This document shows, piece by piece, positions 54,075 through 64,000 of a stretch of 64,000 bases of DNA (positions are counted from its first letter, which is position 1; every line of letters begins with the position of its first letter). The stretch is from Micrasema longulum (taxonomy: Eukaryota > Arthropoda > Insecta > Trichoptera > Brachycentridae), in assembly GCA_022494885.1 (NCBI GenBank), contig JAGVSM010002388.1, forward strand, positions 372,001 through 436,000. Direction: 5' to 3'. The notes under the pieces are model-generated. The model was not told the origin of the DNA. It did not search any database and saw only the letters and a list, made by a program, of their open reading frames with translations. The translations under genes were made by a program, and so were the position numbers.

Positions 54075-55405
54075 GATTGTTTTTTTCCCATTATGTCACT
54101 GTGTATTATGTCGTTAATGTATATTATATAAAACAATGGTCCTAATATTGATCCCTGAGGTACTCCAAATTGCATTGTTGTTATTTCACTTTTGTGTTCT
54201 TCAATTTTCGTAAACTGTTTTCTTCCTTGTAGATAGTTTTTAAATATTTTGAGAGCTTGTCCCTTAACTCCTGTATGTTTTAGTTTATCTAGAAGGGTAT
54301 CTATGTGGACTGTATCAAATGCCTTCTTGAAGTCAAGTATGAGTGCAGTCACTGTATTTCCTTTATCAATTTTGGTTTGTATAAAGTTGCAAACTGATGT
54401 CATTGCTGTGGAGGTACCCTTTCTTTTTTGAAATCCATGTTGGTCTTTTGCAATAAAATTAAGGTTTTCAAGGTGTTGGTATAATCGATTGTGTAGCACT
54501 TTTTCAAATATTTTACTTAGAATGGTTAAGTTTGCAATGGGTCTGTAGTTAGAAGCTAAGTTTTTTTCTCCTCCTTTGTAAATTGGTGTTATTCTTGCTA
54601 ATTTCATTACTTCTGGAAAGCTTCCGTTTGCTATATGTTTATTTATCAATTTCACTATTGTCGTGGTTATTTCTTCCTTTATTTTTTTGACTGTAACAAC
54701 TTTTATTTCGTCATGGCCAGGTGATGTGTTGTCTTTGAGCCCGTTTATTATTTTGCTGATTTCTTTGTTGCTCGTATATCTTAAGTAAATTTCTGCATCA
54801 TATTCTATTTTTCTAAAATTTGTTTTGGTTGTATTTTGATTTACTATAGCGCTTGCTAGTTCTTTTCCGATGTTTGTGTAATAGTTGTTTATTATATCGG
54901 CTATTTCTTTTGCATTCTGAGTCTCTTCGCCATTTTCTTTTTTTAATTTAGATATGTTAGTTTTTTTGGTATCATTTTCTTGGGTAATGTTTTTAATTTC
55001 TTTCCATATTTTGTAACTGTTCCCATTAGTTTCATTTATGCGACTAGCAAAGTGTTTTTTTTTTGTTCTTTTTATGTTGTTTCTAACTTCTGCTTGCAGA
55101 ATTTTAAATTGTTGGGTAAATGATGGAAAGTATTGCATTTTTTTATACAGTTGGTCTCTTGTTTTAATTTTGTCATATATTTCTTTTGTCATCCAGCCTT
55201 CTTTAGTTGAAGTTGTATAGTTTTTAATGGTGGTTTTTGTGTTTTGTCTCGTTTCTTCTTGAATTATTTCTTGTAGTTCCTTAAAACTTTCAATGTTGAG
55301 ATGATTTGTTATTTTTGTTATGTTTTCTTTAAGTTTTGCATAGTCAATTTTTTTAGAGGCATACTTTTGTAGGCTTTTTTTGGGATTGTTTGGTGGTATT
55401 TTCAA
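54059..55405 (-). pseudogene. LINE ORF2 reverse transcriptase, N-terminal and central part
   Basis: 448 codons are open in this frame, which also continues upstream of 55405. Boxes in order are SPGHDEIKV, ARITPIYKGGEKNLASNYRP at about residue 270, DQHGFQKRKGT, ALILDFKKAFDTV with the first catalytic Asp at about 360, and QFGVPQGSILGPLFYIIYIND. The frame ends just before the YADD box. YADD is encoded at 54074-54063 in the next frame, after an A7 run (54086-54080). Confidence 0.8.
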
Positions 55406-55409
55406 TTGT

Positions 55410-56085
55410 ATGTCTATTTGTCTGTGGTCACTTAGTGGGGTGTCGGTAAGGTAAACTTCTATTTTCTCTTTTGGTTTTATATTTGTTATTACATGATCTA
55501 TTATTGAATTTTGTCCTCGTTGGTTTTTTCTGGTGTATTCTTTGTCAGTTTTCGGTTGATAATTTTTAGGTTTTTGCTTTTAAGCATATTTATGTAGTCT
55601 TTAACGTCGTTATGTGTGTCTAGTAAATTAATGTTAAGGTCTCCGATAATGATGCTTTTTTCAGTTCCGTGATTATTTAGTGTTCGGTCGAGGTATTCGA
55701 TGTAGTCTTTTATTTTATTTTTTCCAGGTTGCCTGTAAATTGCATATATTGTGAGTTTTGGGTCTATTACCTGTAATTTAATGATATTGTTTTTTTCCTT
55801 ATAGGCTTCAATATTTTCTAATTTAAAATCGTGTTGATTATCTATATGTATGGATACTCCTCCTCCTTTTCCATTTCTGCATGAGTGCGCTGCTTCGTAG
55901 TTTTTTTATTTTGTATGTGTTTGTTTCATGTTCTTGCAGCCAAGTTTCAGTGAGTATGATTATGTTTGGCTTAATTTTCATGTTTGCTATTTGCATATTA
56001 AGCTCATCTATTTTCGATTTGATTCCTCGGATATTAAAGTATAGAATTTTAATGTTATTATTTTTTTCATGTCTTATCTTCCCTG
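55410..56085 (-). pseudogene. LINE ORF2 endonuclease domain, broken
   Basis: Segments in shifting frames read YFNIRGIKSKIDELN, IIILTETWL, GDLNINLLD, SIIDHVIT and LSDHRQI. N, E (TETW), D/N (GDLN) and SDH are the active-site motifs of LINE apurinic/apyrimidinic-type endonucleases. Frame changes occur near 55895 (an A run) and near 55555. The domain nicks the target DNA to prime reverse transcription. Confidence 0.7.
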
Positions 56086-56088
56086 AAT

Positions 56089-57208
56089 TTAATCTAAAAA
56101 ATCTGTTTTCCGTTTTACTGCCTCTATTTTTCTTTTATAAGTGGGGCATTCTATGCTCCATGATGGATGGTTATCATTGAGCTGGAGCTTTAGTCGGTCG
56201 TTTACTTTTCTGCAATTTATGCATTTATGGTTGTTTGCTTCAGTGGTGCATTCACTATAACTGTGATTGACCTGCGCACCTAGAGCAGGACTTGTTGTTT
56301 TTGCAATGCTGGGCTTTGTGATTATATCCATTACATTTGTAACAACGTAGTATAGAGAAATGTGTGTATACTGAGCACCTATCCCATCCAATGTTGATTT
56401 TTTCGTTCTGAAGCATCTTTTCATACGTCTTTCCGTCTACTTCCAGAAAAACGACAAAATATGTTTCATCTTTACGATTTTTCATCTCTTTTATATACTT
56501 AACTGAAATTTTACTATTTGCTTCAAAGTTATTTTGTATTTGGATTTTTTCCTCAATCTCTTCTGGATCGAGTTTTTCGGTTAGGCCAATGATCTTTAAA
56601 ATTGGTTTTTTCTTTTCTGGAATATTTACTTCATATTTGTCTCCTAATTTTCTTCTTACTTCTTCTCGCATAGTGATTGTGTCTTCTTGCCCTTTACATG
56701 TTATAAATATAGATCCTTTTTTCAAGTTTCTTATACCAGTTACTCCCTTTTCAACAGGGTCGATGTGTTTTTTAATATCCTTTGTCGTTGTCTCAGCTGA
56801 TTGCTCGCTTTTTGGTTTGATAATAATCATTGGGTCCGCTTTTTTAGTTTGGTTAAAGTACGTAGTATTGGTTTGTTCTGGTTTTGTATTCAATATTTTG
56901 ATTTTTTCATTTATTTCCGATATATTTTTTACTATTTGAGTAGTCAGAGGCCTTAAAATCTTCAATTCTCCTCTCATTTCCGCATTTTCTGATACTAGTT
57001 TTGCTATAATGTGATATAGGTTATCGGTTTCTGCGTTTATTTTGTCTCGTTGAAGAACTGAAAACTTCATTTTCCCTTCTGACATTATTGATTTTATATT
57101 TTGTATAAACGTGCGGGCTTCAATCAGGGGATTTTGGTAATACATATTTGACGATGGAGGGAGACTGTCCACATACGAGCCATGCCTGGAGTCAGGCGTA
57201 ATCACCAT
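56089..57208 (-). pseudogene. LINE ORF1 (zinc-knuckle nucleic-acid-binding protein), one frame change
   Basis: The ATG at 57208 opens 317 codons. Residues about 20-110 look coiled-coil forming; the middle is Lys/Thr rich. From about residue 160, an RRM-like stretch is followed by CYKCNGYNHKAQHC (a CCHC knuckle) at about 290 and CSRC. The frame then ends at 56255, while the homologous continuation (HSYSEC, HKCINC and PTYKRKIEAVK) sits in another frame down to 56089. One frame change near 56260-56285 explains this. ORF1 proteins coat LINE RNA and act as chaperones. Confidence 0.75.
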
Positions 57209-57249
57209 CCTCAGACATGAGGCACGGATTGAAGAGAATGTGATTGAAA

Positions 57250-58435
57250 ATGATTGTTCATTTTTGTTATATTTTTCATAATATGTACCATTAGGCGGCT
57301 TTTGATAATAATAAAATCAAGTATTTTGGTATAGAAAAAATAATTTGCTTATATTTCAAATTAGATATTTTTTCAAGAAGTCGCTGCATAAAAGAAAGTT
57401 AATTTATTTCAACCTGAAATTAAGTACAATACATTATCTTCTTACGGTTTCGTTAGTTGCAAAGCTCGTAGTCTTAAAACCAAAGAAAGTACTTTTTCGA
57501 CAAATTTTGGTACAAGTTTTCTTTACTTCTCTGTATTCCTTGCATCCGTATGAAGATAAATTAAATATATTTACGTCTATTGTAGTTCTGTGGTTGTATC
57601 GAGGGAAATTTATGTCCATTGCGCGAGCGGTTATGACGTCAGGATAGGGTGAGGGCGTATAGGGGTAGGTTAGGTCTGAACATGAGAAAGGGGGTTAGGT
57701 CAGAATAGAAAACGTTAATCAAATAAACCATTTATACTCCGCTAAAACTTTATGCATGTGAAACCAGTGGGTAAGATTGATTTCATAAACAAACATTTTG
57801 AAAGATTTGGTCTTCTCACAAAATATTTATGCGATTAATAATTATTCAACGCAATTAATGTTGGTAAATATTATAACCTAAACACGTACAATTTTTTTTC
57901 TACAAGTTTCTAGAAGTAGCCGTCTCTTATTCAGGACTCTCACTACATCAACAATAAGCACTATAAACATAATATTCACGAAAATATTTTATAACATACA
58001 AAATTTATGAGATGCGAAAACTACCGTTTCATTGCATTATGTTATTGTACAGGGGTAGTGGGCTTTATAAATATGCAATGCCACCATTATATTATATTTC
58101 AATGTTTCATAATTATTACGAGTGTAAAATTTTAACCCCGGTTTAAAGATTAAAATTTAGTCTTATTGTTTAGCATTAATTACATGTGTTTTAATTTAAA
58201 ACGTGTTTTTAATTGTTTGAAAGATACAATTTGGTTACCTTGGATAAAAACCTGTTTAATTTTATTTTTTATTTTAAAATAATGATACTTATACTTATCG
58301 TGTAGATATTCAGTTGGAAATTAAACTACATCATTATTTCATAAATTTTTTCATGTAATGGTTTTTCTAATTTGGAATTTATTTATAAACCCTGACTTCA
58401 ATTAAACAAAATATTTTTTCCCTTTTTAAGTTCAT
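57250..58435. other. Unassigned region
   Basis: 57590-57720 is richer in G with GGGTGAGGGCG and GTAGGTTAGGT. No reading frame recognised. Confidence 0.4.
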
Positions 58436-58439
58436 ATTC

Positions 58440-58640
58440 TATTTTTTATAATAATAATATTTTAAACATCTTTTGTAAAGGTTGTCTGAGTCTTTTGTTT
58501 AGTTTTGTCTGGTAGTTTATTGTAAAATGTCAGTCCCTGCTTTATTAGTCTCGACTGTCTTTGTCTTGTTTTAGAATGCTGTTTATGATATTGTTCTGAT
58601 ATTTTCGTATTGTGTCCATGTTTTTGTCAATTTTTTTAAA
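58440..58640 (-). pseudogene. LINE C-terminal remnant
   Basis: A minus-strand frame reads HGHNTKISEQYHKQHSKTRQ and LIKQGLTFYNKLPDKTKQ. It corresponds to the NTR ... GLK-YNDLP end of the LINE at 53241, but diverged. A short 5'-truncated copy. Confidence 0.6.
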
Positions 58641-58924
58641 GTTTTAGTTCTTCGTCTACAATCACATCTTTTAGTATTTAATTAGTATATTAAGAAATAT
58701 TATTAATTTTAAATTTTTCATAAAACCTCTTTTTTAAAATGATTTCATTTATTGTATTATATTACAACAGTATTATTCCCATATTTTAAAAGAAATATTT
58801 ATTTATTGAAATCTATAGTCATATACACAATAATACAATACTAATTTAAAACAAAAACATTTAATATTAGACTAAAAAAGATTTCAAACATATGATCAAC
58901 AATATACGTGATGCGTTATGTAAC

Positions 58925-58955
58925 CTATGGGTATATATATATATATATATATAAG
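58925..58955. repeat. TA microsatellite
   Basis: GTATATATATATATATATAT-type run. Shorter ones lie at 14554-14580 and 61952-61968. Confidence 0.9.
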
Positions 58956-58984
58956 AAATATTTTTATTTTCATTCATACAAATA

Positions 58985-59120
58985 CATACATATTACAAAA
59001 AAATATAATAATAACGTATCCCTTACTCTATGAGGCCAAAGGCCCTGTGTTGACTTTGAATACAACATAATAGAAAATGGAAGCACGTACCGTACATAAT
59101 TAAATAATAGCAAAAATAAA
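58985..59120 (-). repeat. Dispersed repeat, second copy of the block at 16225
   Basis: GGGCCTTTGGCCTCATAGAG and CCATTTTCTATTATGTTGTA on the minus strand resemble 16225-16330. Confidence 0.4.
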
Positions 59121-59129
59121 AATTTAATA

Positions 59130-60230
59130 GTATTACATAAACATACATATATTTCAAAGGGCACCTGGACAACACGCTTAGAAGTATTTAAATCTATGCA
59201 ATATTTCGAAGCAGTCTCCTGCAATGGTCTCTTCGATTAGACAAAATCCAGACTTGTACACTCTTTCTGAAAATGGCTTTTATTTTGAAGGACTTAATAT
59301 GTTCATCACTCAAGGGGCCACAAAAGGTAAATTCCTCTGAGCGGACGTCGTACGTGTTTTTGGAATTAAATAATTCAAATTACAGGAAAACATCGGATGA
59401 GCATTCTGCTGGGATCTATTCTTGTAGCCGCATGACCAGAAATGTGTCAATGACTCTTTTTAAAAAAAATGTCTAATGTCCAGTACCCTCATGAGTTGGA
59501 ACAATGTCTCAGAAGTGGGGAGACATCCGACCATCACTCTTAGTATTCATTTTTGTACGTTTATTGGGTAAAGTAAAGTAAAAATCTATTACACAAGAAT
59601 AGAATTTGGAAAACAAAAAATGAAATGTTTGCACATTTGCAAATTTGTAAACATTGTTTTTATTTAGCAATAAATAATTATCTTCATTTTCTCCTCCGCA
59701 TCCTAAAAATTCTGTAGACATGGCGAAGTAATGAATTGCGTAAATATCTTATTTCTAATAGTCAGCGTAAGAGTTATGCAAAAATCTGTGAAATTTTTAT
59801 GATAAAGCGTTAATGTTTAAAACAATTTATTATTTTCTTCTCGGGTGTCACAACCGTTAACACATTTTTTAACCCTTGACGCGTTAAAATATAATTTATG
59901 GTCCCGCGGAATATAATTTACTTGGAATATTTGACTGACATTAACATAATCAAAATGACATACAGATAAGCTCGTCAAACGTACTTTTTAATACAATCTT
60001 GAAAACGCTTTGAGATTAATTCCATTATTTGTCACCAAATAATACTTGTACATTGCTAATGTTGTAAAAAATATGTTGGAACCTTTTTCAATATTATTTT
60101 AATATTTCTGTGTCCAGGCAGATTGAGAATGCAGTTCTGTGTGTGAAATGGAACCTGAACCCAGGACGAGTGTTTTCGACTTTCGGCTGCTCTGTTGTAA
60201 AAATCTTGAATAAAAAATAGAGGAGAGATA
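59130..60230. other. AT-rich region, nothing recognised
   Basis: No domain or repeat assigned. Confidence 0.45.
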
Positions 60231-60236
60231 AATTTG

Positions 60237-60480
60237 CCTTACTGTGTAGTGATTGAGTCGTTTGTTATGTATTCATAAGGTCCTGGGTTCGATTCCTAGG
60301 TAGGTGGCAGTAAATTTTATTTTAATATTAAGTGCAATATTTAATTGCTCCTGGTCTGGAATCTGAAGCGTTAGACTGATCACCTCACCTTCATGTAAGA
60401 TTTGATCGAAATGCGCTGCATTTAGTTTACGAACGCAGTGTTTTATGCACCTATGATTGTGGATTGGGGAAATATGATTT
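60237..60480 (+). repeat. SINE family B, copy 2
   Basis: TGTGTAGTGATTGAGTCG and B box GGGTTCGATTCCTAGG form the head. The core has TTGCTCCTGGTCTGGAATCT, GACTGATCACCTCACCTTCA and TTTTATGCACCTATGATTGT, in the same order as 20110-20235. Confidence 0.65.
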
Positions 60481-60484
60481 TAAA

Positions 60485-61590
60485 ATATTGTTTGTTTTCA
60501 ATCTCTTTGCACTAAAATCTTCAATAAATCAAGCTTTAGTTAAATAATCTAAAATTTTTCTTTTTTCCACAGAGCGATCAGAGCTTTCTCCAGTTTTTCA
60601 GAAGGTGGACGGTGTTTGTATTAAATTAAGAATTAGATTCGAAAGCTTCTGATGTAATTAGTTTTATCTGAAGTTAAGCTGCAGGATGGAGCTCGAACCA
60701 CGAAGTTAAATCTTATATTTTCTCCCCCAAGAGCTGAGCGCGAAAAATGCTTAATAATTCCCAAAGGGTATTAAATACTAAATTACTTACCGCATCAGAA
60801 TATTACCTGATTAAAAAAGAATTAATGAAGTATTTTTTCACTGCAATCAACCAGAAGATCTCATAAAAATTACTAATGTTAAGCAGTTTCATCGTAAAGG
60901 GATAAGAGTGTTTGTTGATTTGGTTTATGTGCACTTTTAGTAAGCTTCTTTTTATAAAATTATTTTTGTTCGTTTTTTTTCCTGGATTCTTTTCCTGTCT
61001 CCTTCCAAACTCCTTACCGTGTCTTAAATTCTTCGCTTTCCTTTCCACATAACGTAATAGTTATCACCGTAGCATAATTTATTAAAACATCTACATATAT
61101 GTTTATGCTAAAACTACCCACTAAAAACAGCTGTCATTGCAAAATACCAGGGTTCCAACATATCACAATTGGTTGGGTCTAGAAGGGCCAATGTAAGATT
61201 TCATATTTTTCTTGCCAGCATTTTGTAAACGGTTCATATCGATTAAAAAACTAGCACAATTAAGTATTTTAAACACACATACATATGTTGTAATGATTTC
61301 AATGAATATTTGATTTAAAAAACGTAAAATAAATTATTATAGCGTCACAATAATGGTAAAATAATGACTCTCCTTTAACAATACAATTAACGATACTGGG
61401 TTTTAGAAACCACAGATTTATCAAAAAGATATATTTATTTTGTATTGATAAATAGAGGTTAAAAATATAGTTCAATTAGGAAGGTAGTTAACATATCATA
61501 TGTGATTGTTTTTCAAATACTATATATTTTTTTATATTTTTTTTATACTTTCACATTGTTTGTATTCTTTTTTTTTATACAGAATAATGT
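60485..61590. other. AT-rich region, nothing recognised
   Basis: No gene or repeat that I can name. GTTCCCTAACTGGGG at 61589-61603 is reminiscent of hAT ends, but no partner end was found. Confidence 0.4.
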
Positions 61591-62214
61591 TCCCTAACTG
61601 GGGTGTCCTGTGCCGAGGGAAACATTAAACAATAAGTAAAACGTGCCTTAAATTAGTTATTTAACTAAATTAACATAATAATTATTTAACAAAACGTAAT
61701 TAATCTAATAACCCTAATTATCATTAACGTAATAAAAAATATAAACTAAAATAACAGTAAAAAACAAAACCAATTTATAAAAACCAAATTTCAAAAACAG
61801 TACACACATTTTACCTATTTGGATTGATCCACTCATCAATCCATGCGCAACCCACCTCCACTATCCATTTCTTGATAGCAATTATATATTGTGAGTACTT
61901 AATAATTATCCTTATAGATAATGGATGTAGATTTTACACTTCAACCGAGCAGTATATATATATATCATGACTATGATTGTTGCTATGATTTTTTCTTAAT
62001 AAACTTAAAAGAAAAAAAATTGTGCAAACTGACAGCTTATTCAAGTTTGAGGATTACGTTTCTCTGGTATATTTTTTTCTGAAACATTTTTTTTTTGTTT
62101 TTTTGTTTTTCTGCTTTCATATTGGCGTTCAAAGTTGTAAAATTACAGTTAAGAATGCGGGGCATATTTAAAATTAGATTTTACCCCCAAATCTGTGGTC
62201 CCGTGAAAGCTACA

Positions 62215-62515
62215 GAAGAGTGCCAAATTAGGCAAAATGCCTAATCGTACAGCAGACGAGTATTTGATGTCTCTAGTATCTCAACCCACATAAAACTGCT
62301 CAGGTCGAGATGGCTGGACACGTACAGAGAATGCCTGATGCGCTAGTAGCTTAAAGCGTCAAGAAGGATCGGAAGACTAAGACTGAGGTGGGAGGATGAC
62401 TTTCACAAGTTGCAAATTGGAAAATGGCTGCTAAGGACAGGAGGAGCTGGAGGCAAAAGTTAAAGGAGGCTAAGGCTCGATTTGGGCTGTAGCGCCATGA
62501 TAAAAGAAGTAGAGT
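62215..62515 (+). pseudogene. LINE ORF2 C-terminal remnant
   Basis: Broken frames read AQVEMAGHVQRMPDALVA, then KMAAKDRRSWRQKLKEAKAR and FGL followed by a stop. WAGHV-R-x-D and DR-x-WR-x-L-x-EAKARFGL are typical of the ends of insect non-LTR ORF2 proteins. RT is absent. Confidence 0.65.
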
Positions 62516-62744
62516 GAGTTTAGTTTAAAACATAGATTTTTTTTATTTTACGTACTCGTATTAAATAAATGTCACATAAATTTCTTTGCCTTTAAGCGCC
62601 TGATATATCTTTCTAATCCTGGAAAATATGAATATAATGTAATTAAATGAGTAAAAATGTAAAAAAATTCAAATTGCTTTAGATTAAAATTATTATTTTG
62701 GTGTCATTTGTAATGATTTGTAGAATATTATTTAAATAGGTGTC

Positions 62745-63310
62745 TATATCAGAAAACCTGAGTATGATTTTTTGTGCTGCAGATTCACAATAAATCTCTG
62801 ATAGGCTGCGATAAGGTATCGATGTAGAGCCTTATACGATTTGATAATTATCTACCATTAGACTAGATATTTTTATACAAATCAATAAATGGTGAAATTT
62901 GTTCTCCTAATCTACTTGAAAGACTTCTATTCCGTGTGCCATCTAGACTGACAAGACAAAATCTTCTGTTTTACACAGACAACGCGTCAGCAAGCTATTT
63001 AAAACAATCTACAATACCTAGAATATGCGAACAATATAACAATAGATTTTGTATTTTTATGACAATGTATGTAATATAAATCTAAAATAGAAATATTGAG
63101 AGAAGCAGATATTTAATGAATTTTAGCACTATGTACACATTTGTTATATTTAACATCATTTAAATTATTTTCTTAAGAAACATTATTCTTAAGAGTTAAC
63201 ATTTTTTGGTGTATGCATGAATGTTCTACACTAATAAACATTAAATTGTCAATGTTTCTGTATACACTGTTTGTTTACCTAATGAAATAAATAAATAATT
63301 ATGATGATGA
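62745..63310 (+). pseudogene. LINE C-terminal remnant with 3' tail
   Basis: The frame SPNLLERLLFRVPSRLTRQN, then FYTDNASASYLKQS, resembles the LINE ORF2 C-terminal region (ICSP-LL-x-R-x-FRVP). The 3' UTR ends with ATGAAATAAATAAATAAT and an ATGATGATGACGAC tail. Confidence 0.55.
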
Positions 63311-63314
63311 CGAC

Positions 63315-63680
63315 AATATTGTTGTCATGCAAGTATAAATACGATGCACCAAAAAAATATTTTTATTTACATTTATTTAATACTTCACAAGAATAGATTA
63401 CATAGTTAAATTATCAATGTAATATTTATTGGGAAACCCCTTGCCTAGGAAGAAATTTTACAATTTAAATTTGGAGTGAAGGATATATTTTTTTTATGCA
63501 ATGAATTGTTTTCGATTTCATTACATACTCGTAGATACGAGTACCTATTTATAAAAATAATTGAATTATATTAAATTCAAGCACATTGTTACAAATTATA
63601 ATCAAATCACGATCATCACAGGTAGTTTGGATTATAGAAATAATAGGCTGACCATAGTTTCCGGGTTAATTGCATTTCTA
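63315..63680. other. AT-rich region, nothing recognised
   Basis: No feature apparent. Confidence 0.45.
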
Positions 63681-64000
63681 TCTTTATATATTCTGTACGT
63701 GTGATATCACTGAACTTTTCCTAAACGGCTTTACCGATGTACGTACGGTTTTTGACGAAATGTAGACATATGCGCTGCGCATGTTCGAATAGGTAAAAAA
63801 AATTGGAAGCATAAATATTTTTTTCATCGACCTACTAGGGTTGCATTCGACAAGAATAAATGTACGAAAAAATGGGAAGATGTTGTTTTTGTGTGTTTAA
63901 AAAAAGTTAACTTTTAAATGTTTACAAACAACATATGCTTTTTATGGATCCCAATCAGATTCTTTCCTTACATATAAATTCTTCCCATTTATGTATTTTT
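63681..64000 (+). mobile_element. Non-autonomous Helitron-like element, copy 4 (cut by window end)
   Basis: It starts TCTTTATATATTCTGTACGT after host A (63680). CTAAACGGCTTTACCGATGT and CGACCTACTAGGGTTGCATT follow as in the other copies. The CTAG end lies outside the window. Confidence 0.6.

Larger units (their letters stand above)
53159..57245 (-). mobile_element. Nearly full-length two-ORF LINE retrotransposon
   Basis: The minus-strand element runs from about 57245 to a poly(A) tail (poly-T at 53159-53177 on the plus strand, preceded on the minus strand by AATAAATAAA). It encodes ORF1 with zinc knuckles, then ORF2 with an apurinic-type endonuclease and a reverse transcriptase. This organisation fits the Jockey/I/R1-like superfamilies; I do not assign a clade. 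Reading frames are interrupted by about four single-base changes, three of them in or next to A runs. The 5' end and target-site duplication were not resolved. Confidence 0.85.

Noticed and set aside
56589..56939. Plus-strand hydrophobic frame opposite LINE ORF1
   Set aside because: It is antisense to a well-supported ORF1; the hydrophobicity follows from Lys/Asn-rich codons on the other strand.

Overview
The window is AT-rich, intergenic-looking nuclear DNA from an animal, almost certainly an insect. The mix of Ty3/gypsy, several LINE clades, Penelope-like elements, mariner, hAT, Helitron-like ends and at least three tRNA-derived SINE families fits a moth or butterfly best, but that is inference from repeat style. 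I recognise no intact host protein-coding gene. Nearly everything recognisable is transposable-element DNA.

Layout. 1-3.1 kb: inverted Penelope-like (PLE) terminal repeats, copies of a dispersed repeat (family R), a LINE 3' end, a SINE, and a PLE GIY-YIG endonuclease remnant. 3954-10107: one complete, very young Ty3/gypsy retrotransposon with 357-bp LTRs that differ at one position, a gag broken by two frame changes, and an intact 1001-codon pol. 10.1-14 kb: SINEs and AT-rich DNA. 14.3-17.7 kb: two opposed PLE-2 3' ends around a LINE remnant. 18.4-21.4 kb: two opposed Helitron-like elements, a SINE and an RTE-like LINE tail. 21.6-23 kb: a cluster of PLE-1 pieces on both strands. 23-29 kb: family R copies, SINEs, a LINE remnant and a degenerate mariner. 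29.6-38.6 kb: LINE 3' ends, family R copies, SINEs, one possible core promoter and a foldback element. 39.3-42.7 kb: a rearranged RTE-like LINE and two other LINE 3' ends. 45.4-46.6 kb: a hAT remnant. 48-52.9 kb: a PLE-3 end, a SINE, an inverted-repeat element, a Helitron-like copy and a large foldback element. 53.16-57.24 kb: a nearly full-length two-ORF LINE on the minus strand, sitting beside an RTE-like remnant. 58-64 kb: LINE and SINE remnants and a fourth Helitron-like copy cut by the window end.

The most interesting signal is structural RNA. Three different PLE families here carry hammerhead-ribozyme-like motifs next to GIY-YIG remnants, with self-complementary short stem III and stem II pairs that change together between copies. 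The gypsy element has a textbook -1 frameshift signal at the gag/pol junction: an in-frame A AAA AAC heptamer directly before the gag stop, then a 5-nt spacer and a 9-bp stem. Large near-palindromic elements are also unusually common.

Limits: repeat boundaries were read by eye. Family names such as PLE-1 or SINE-A are local labels.
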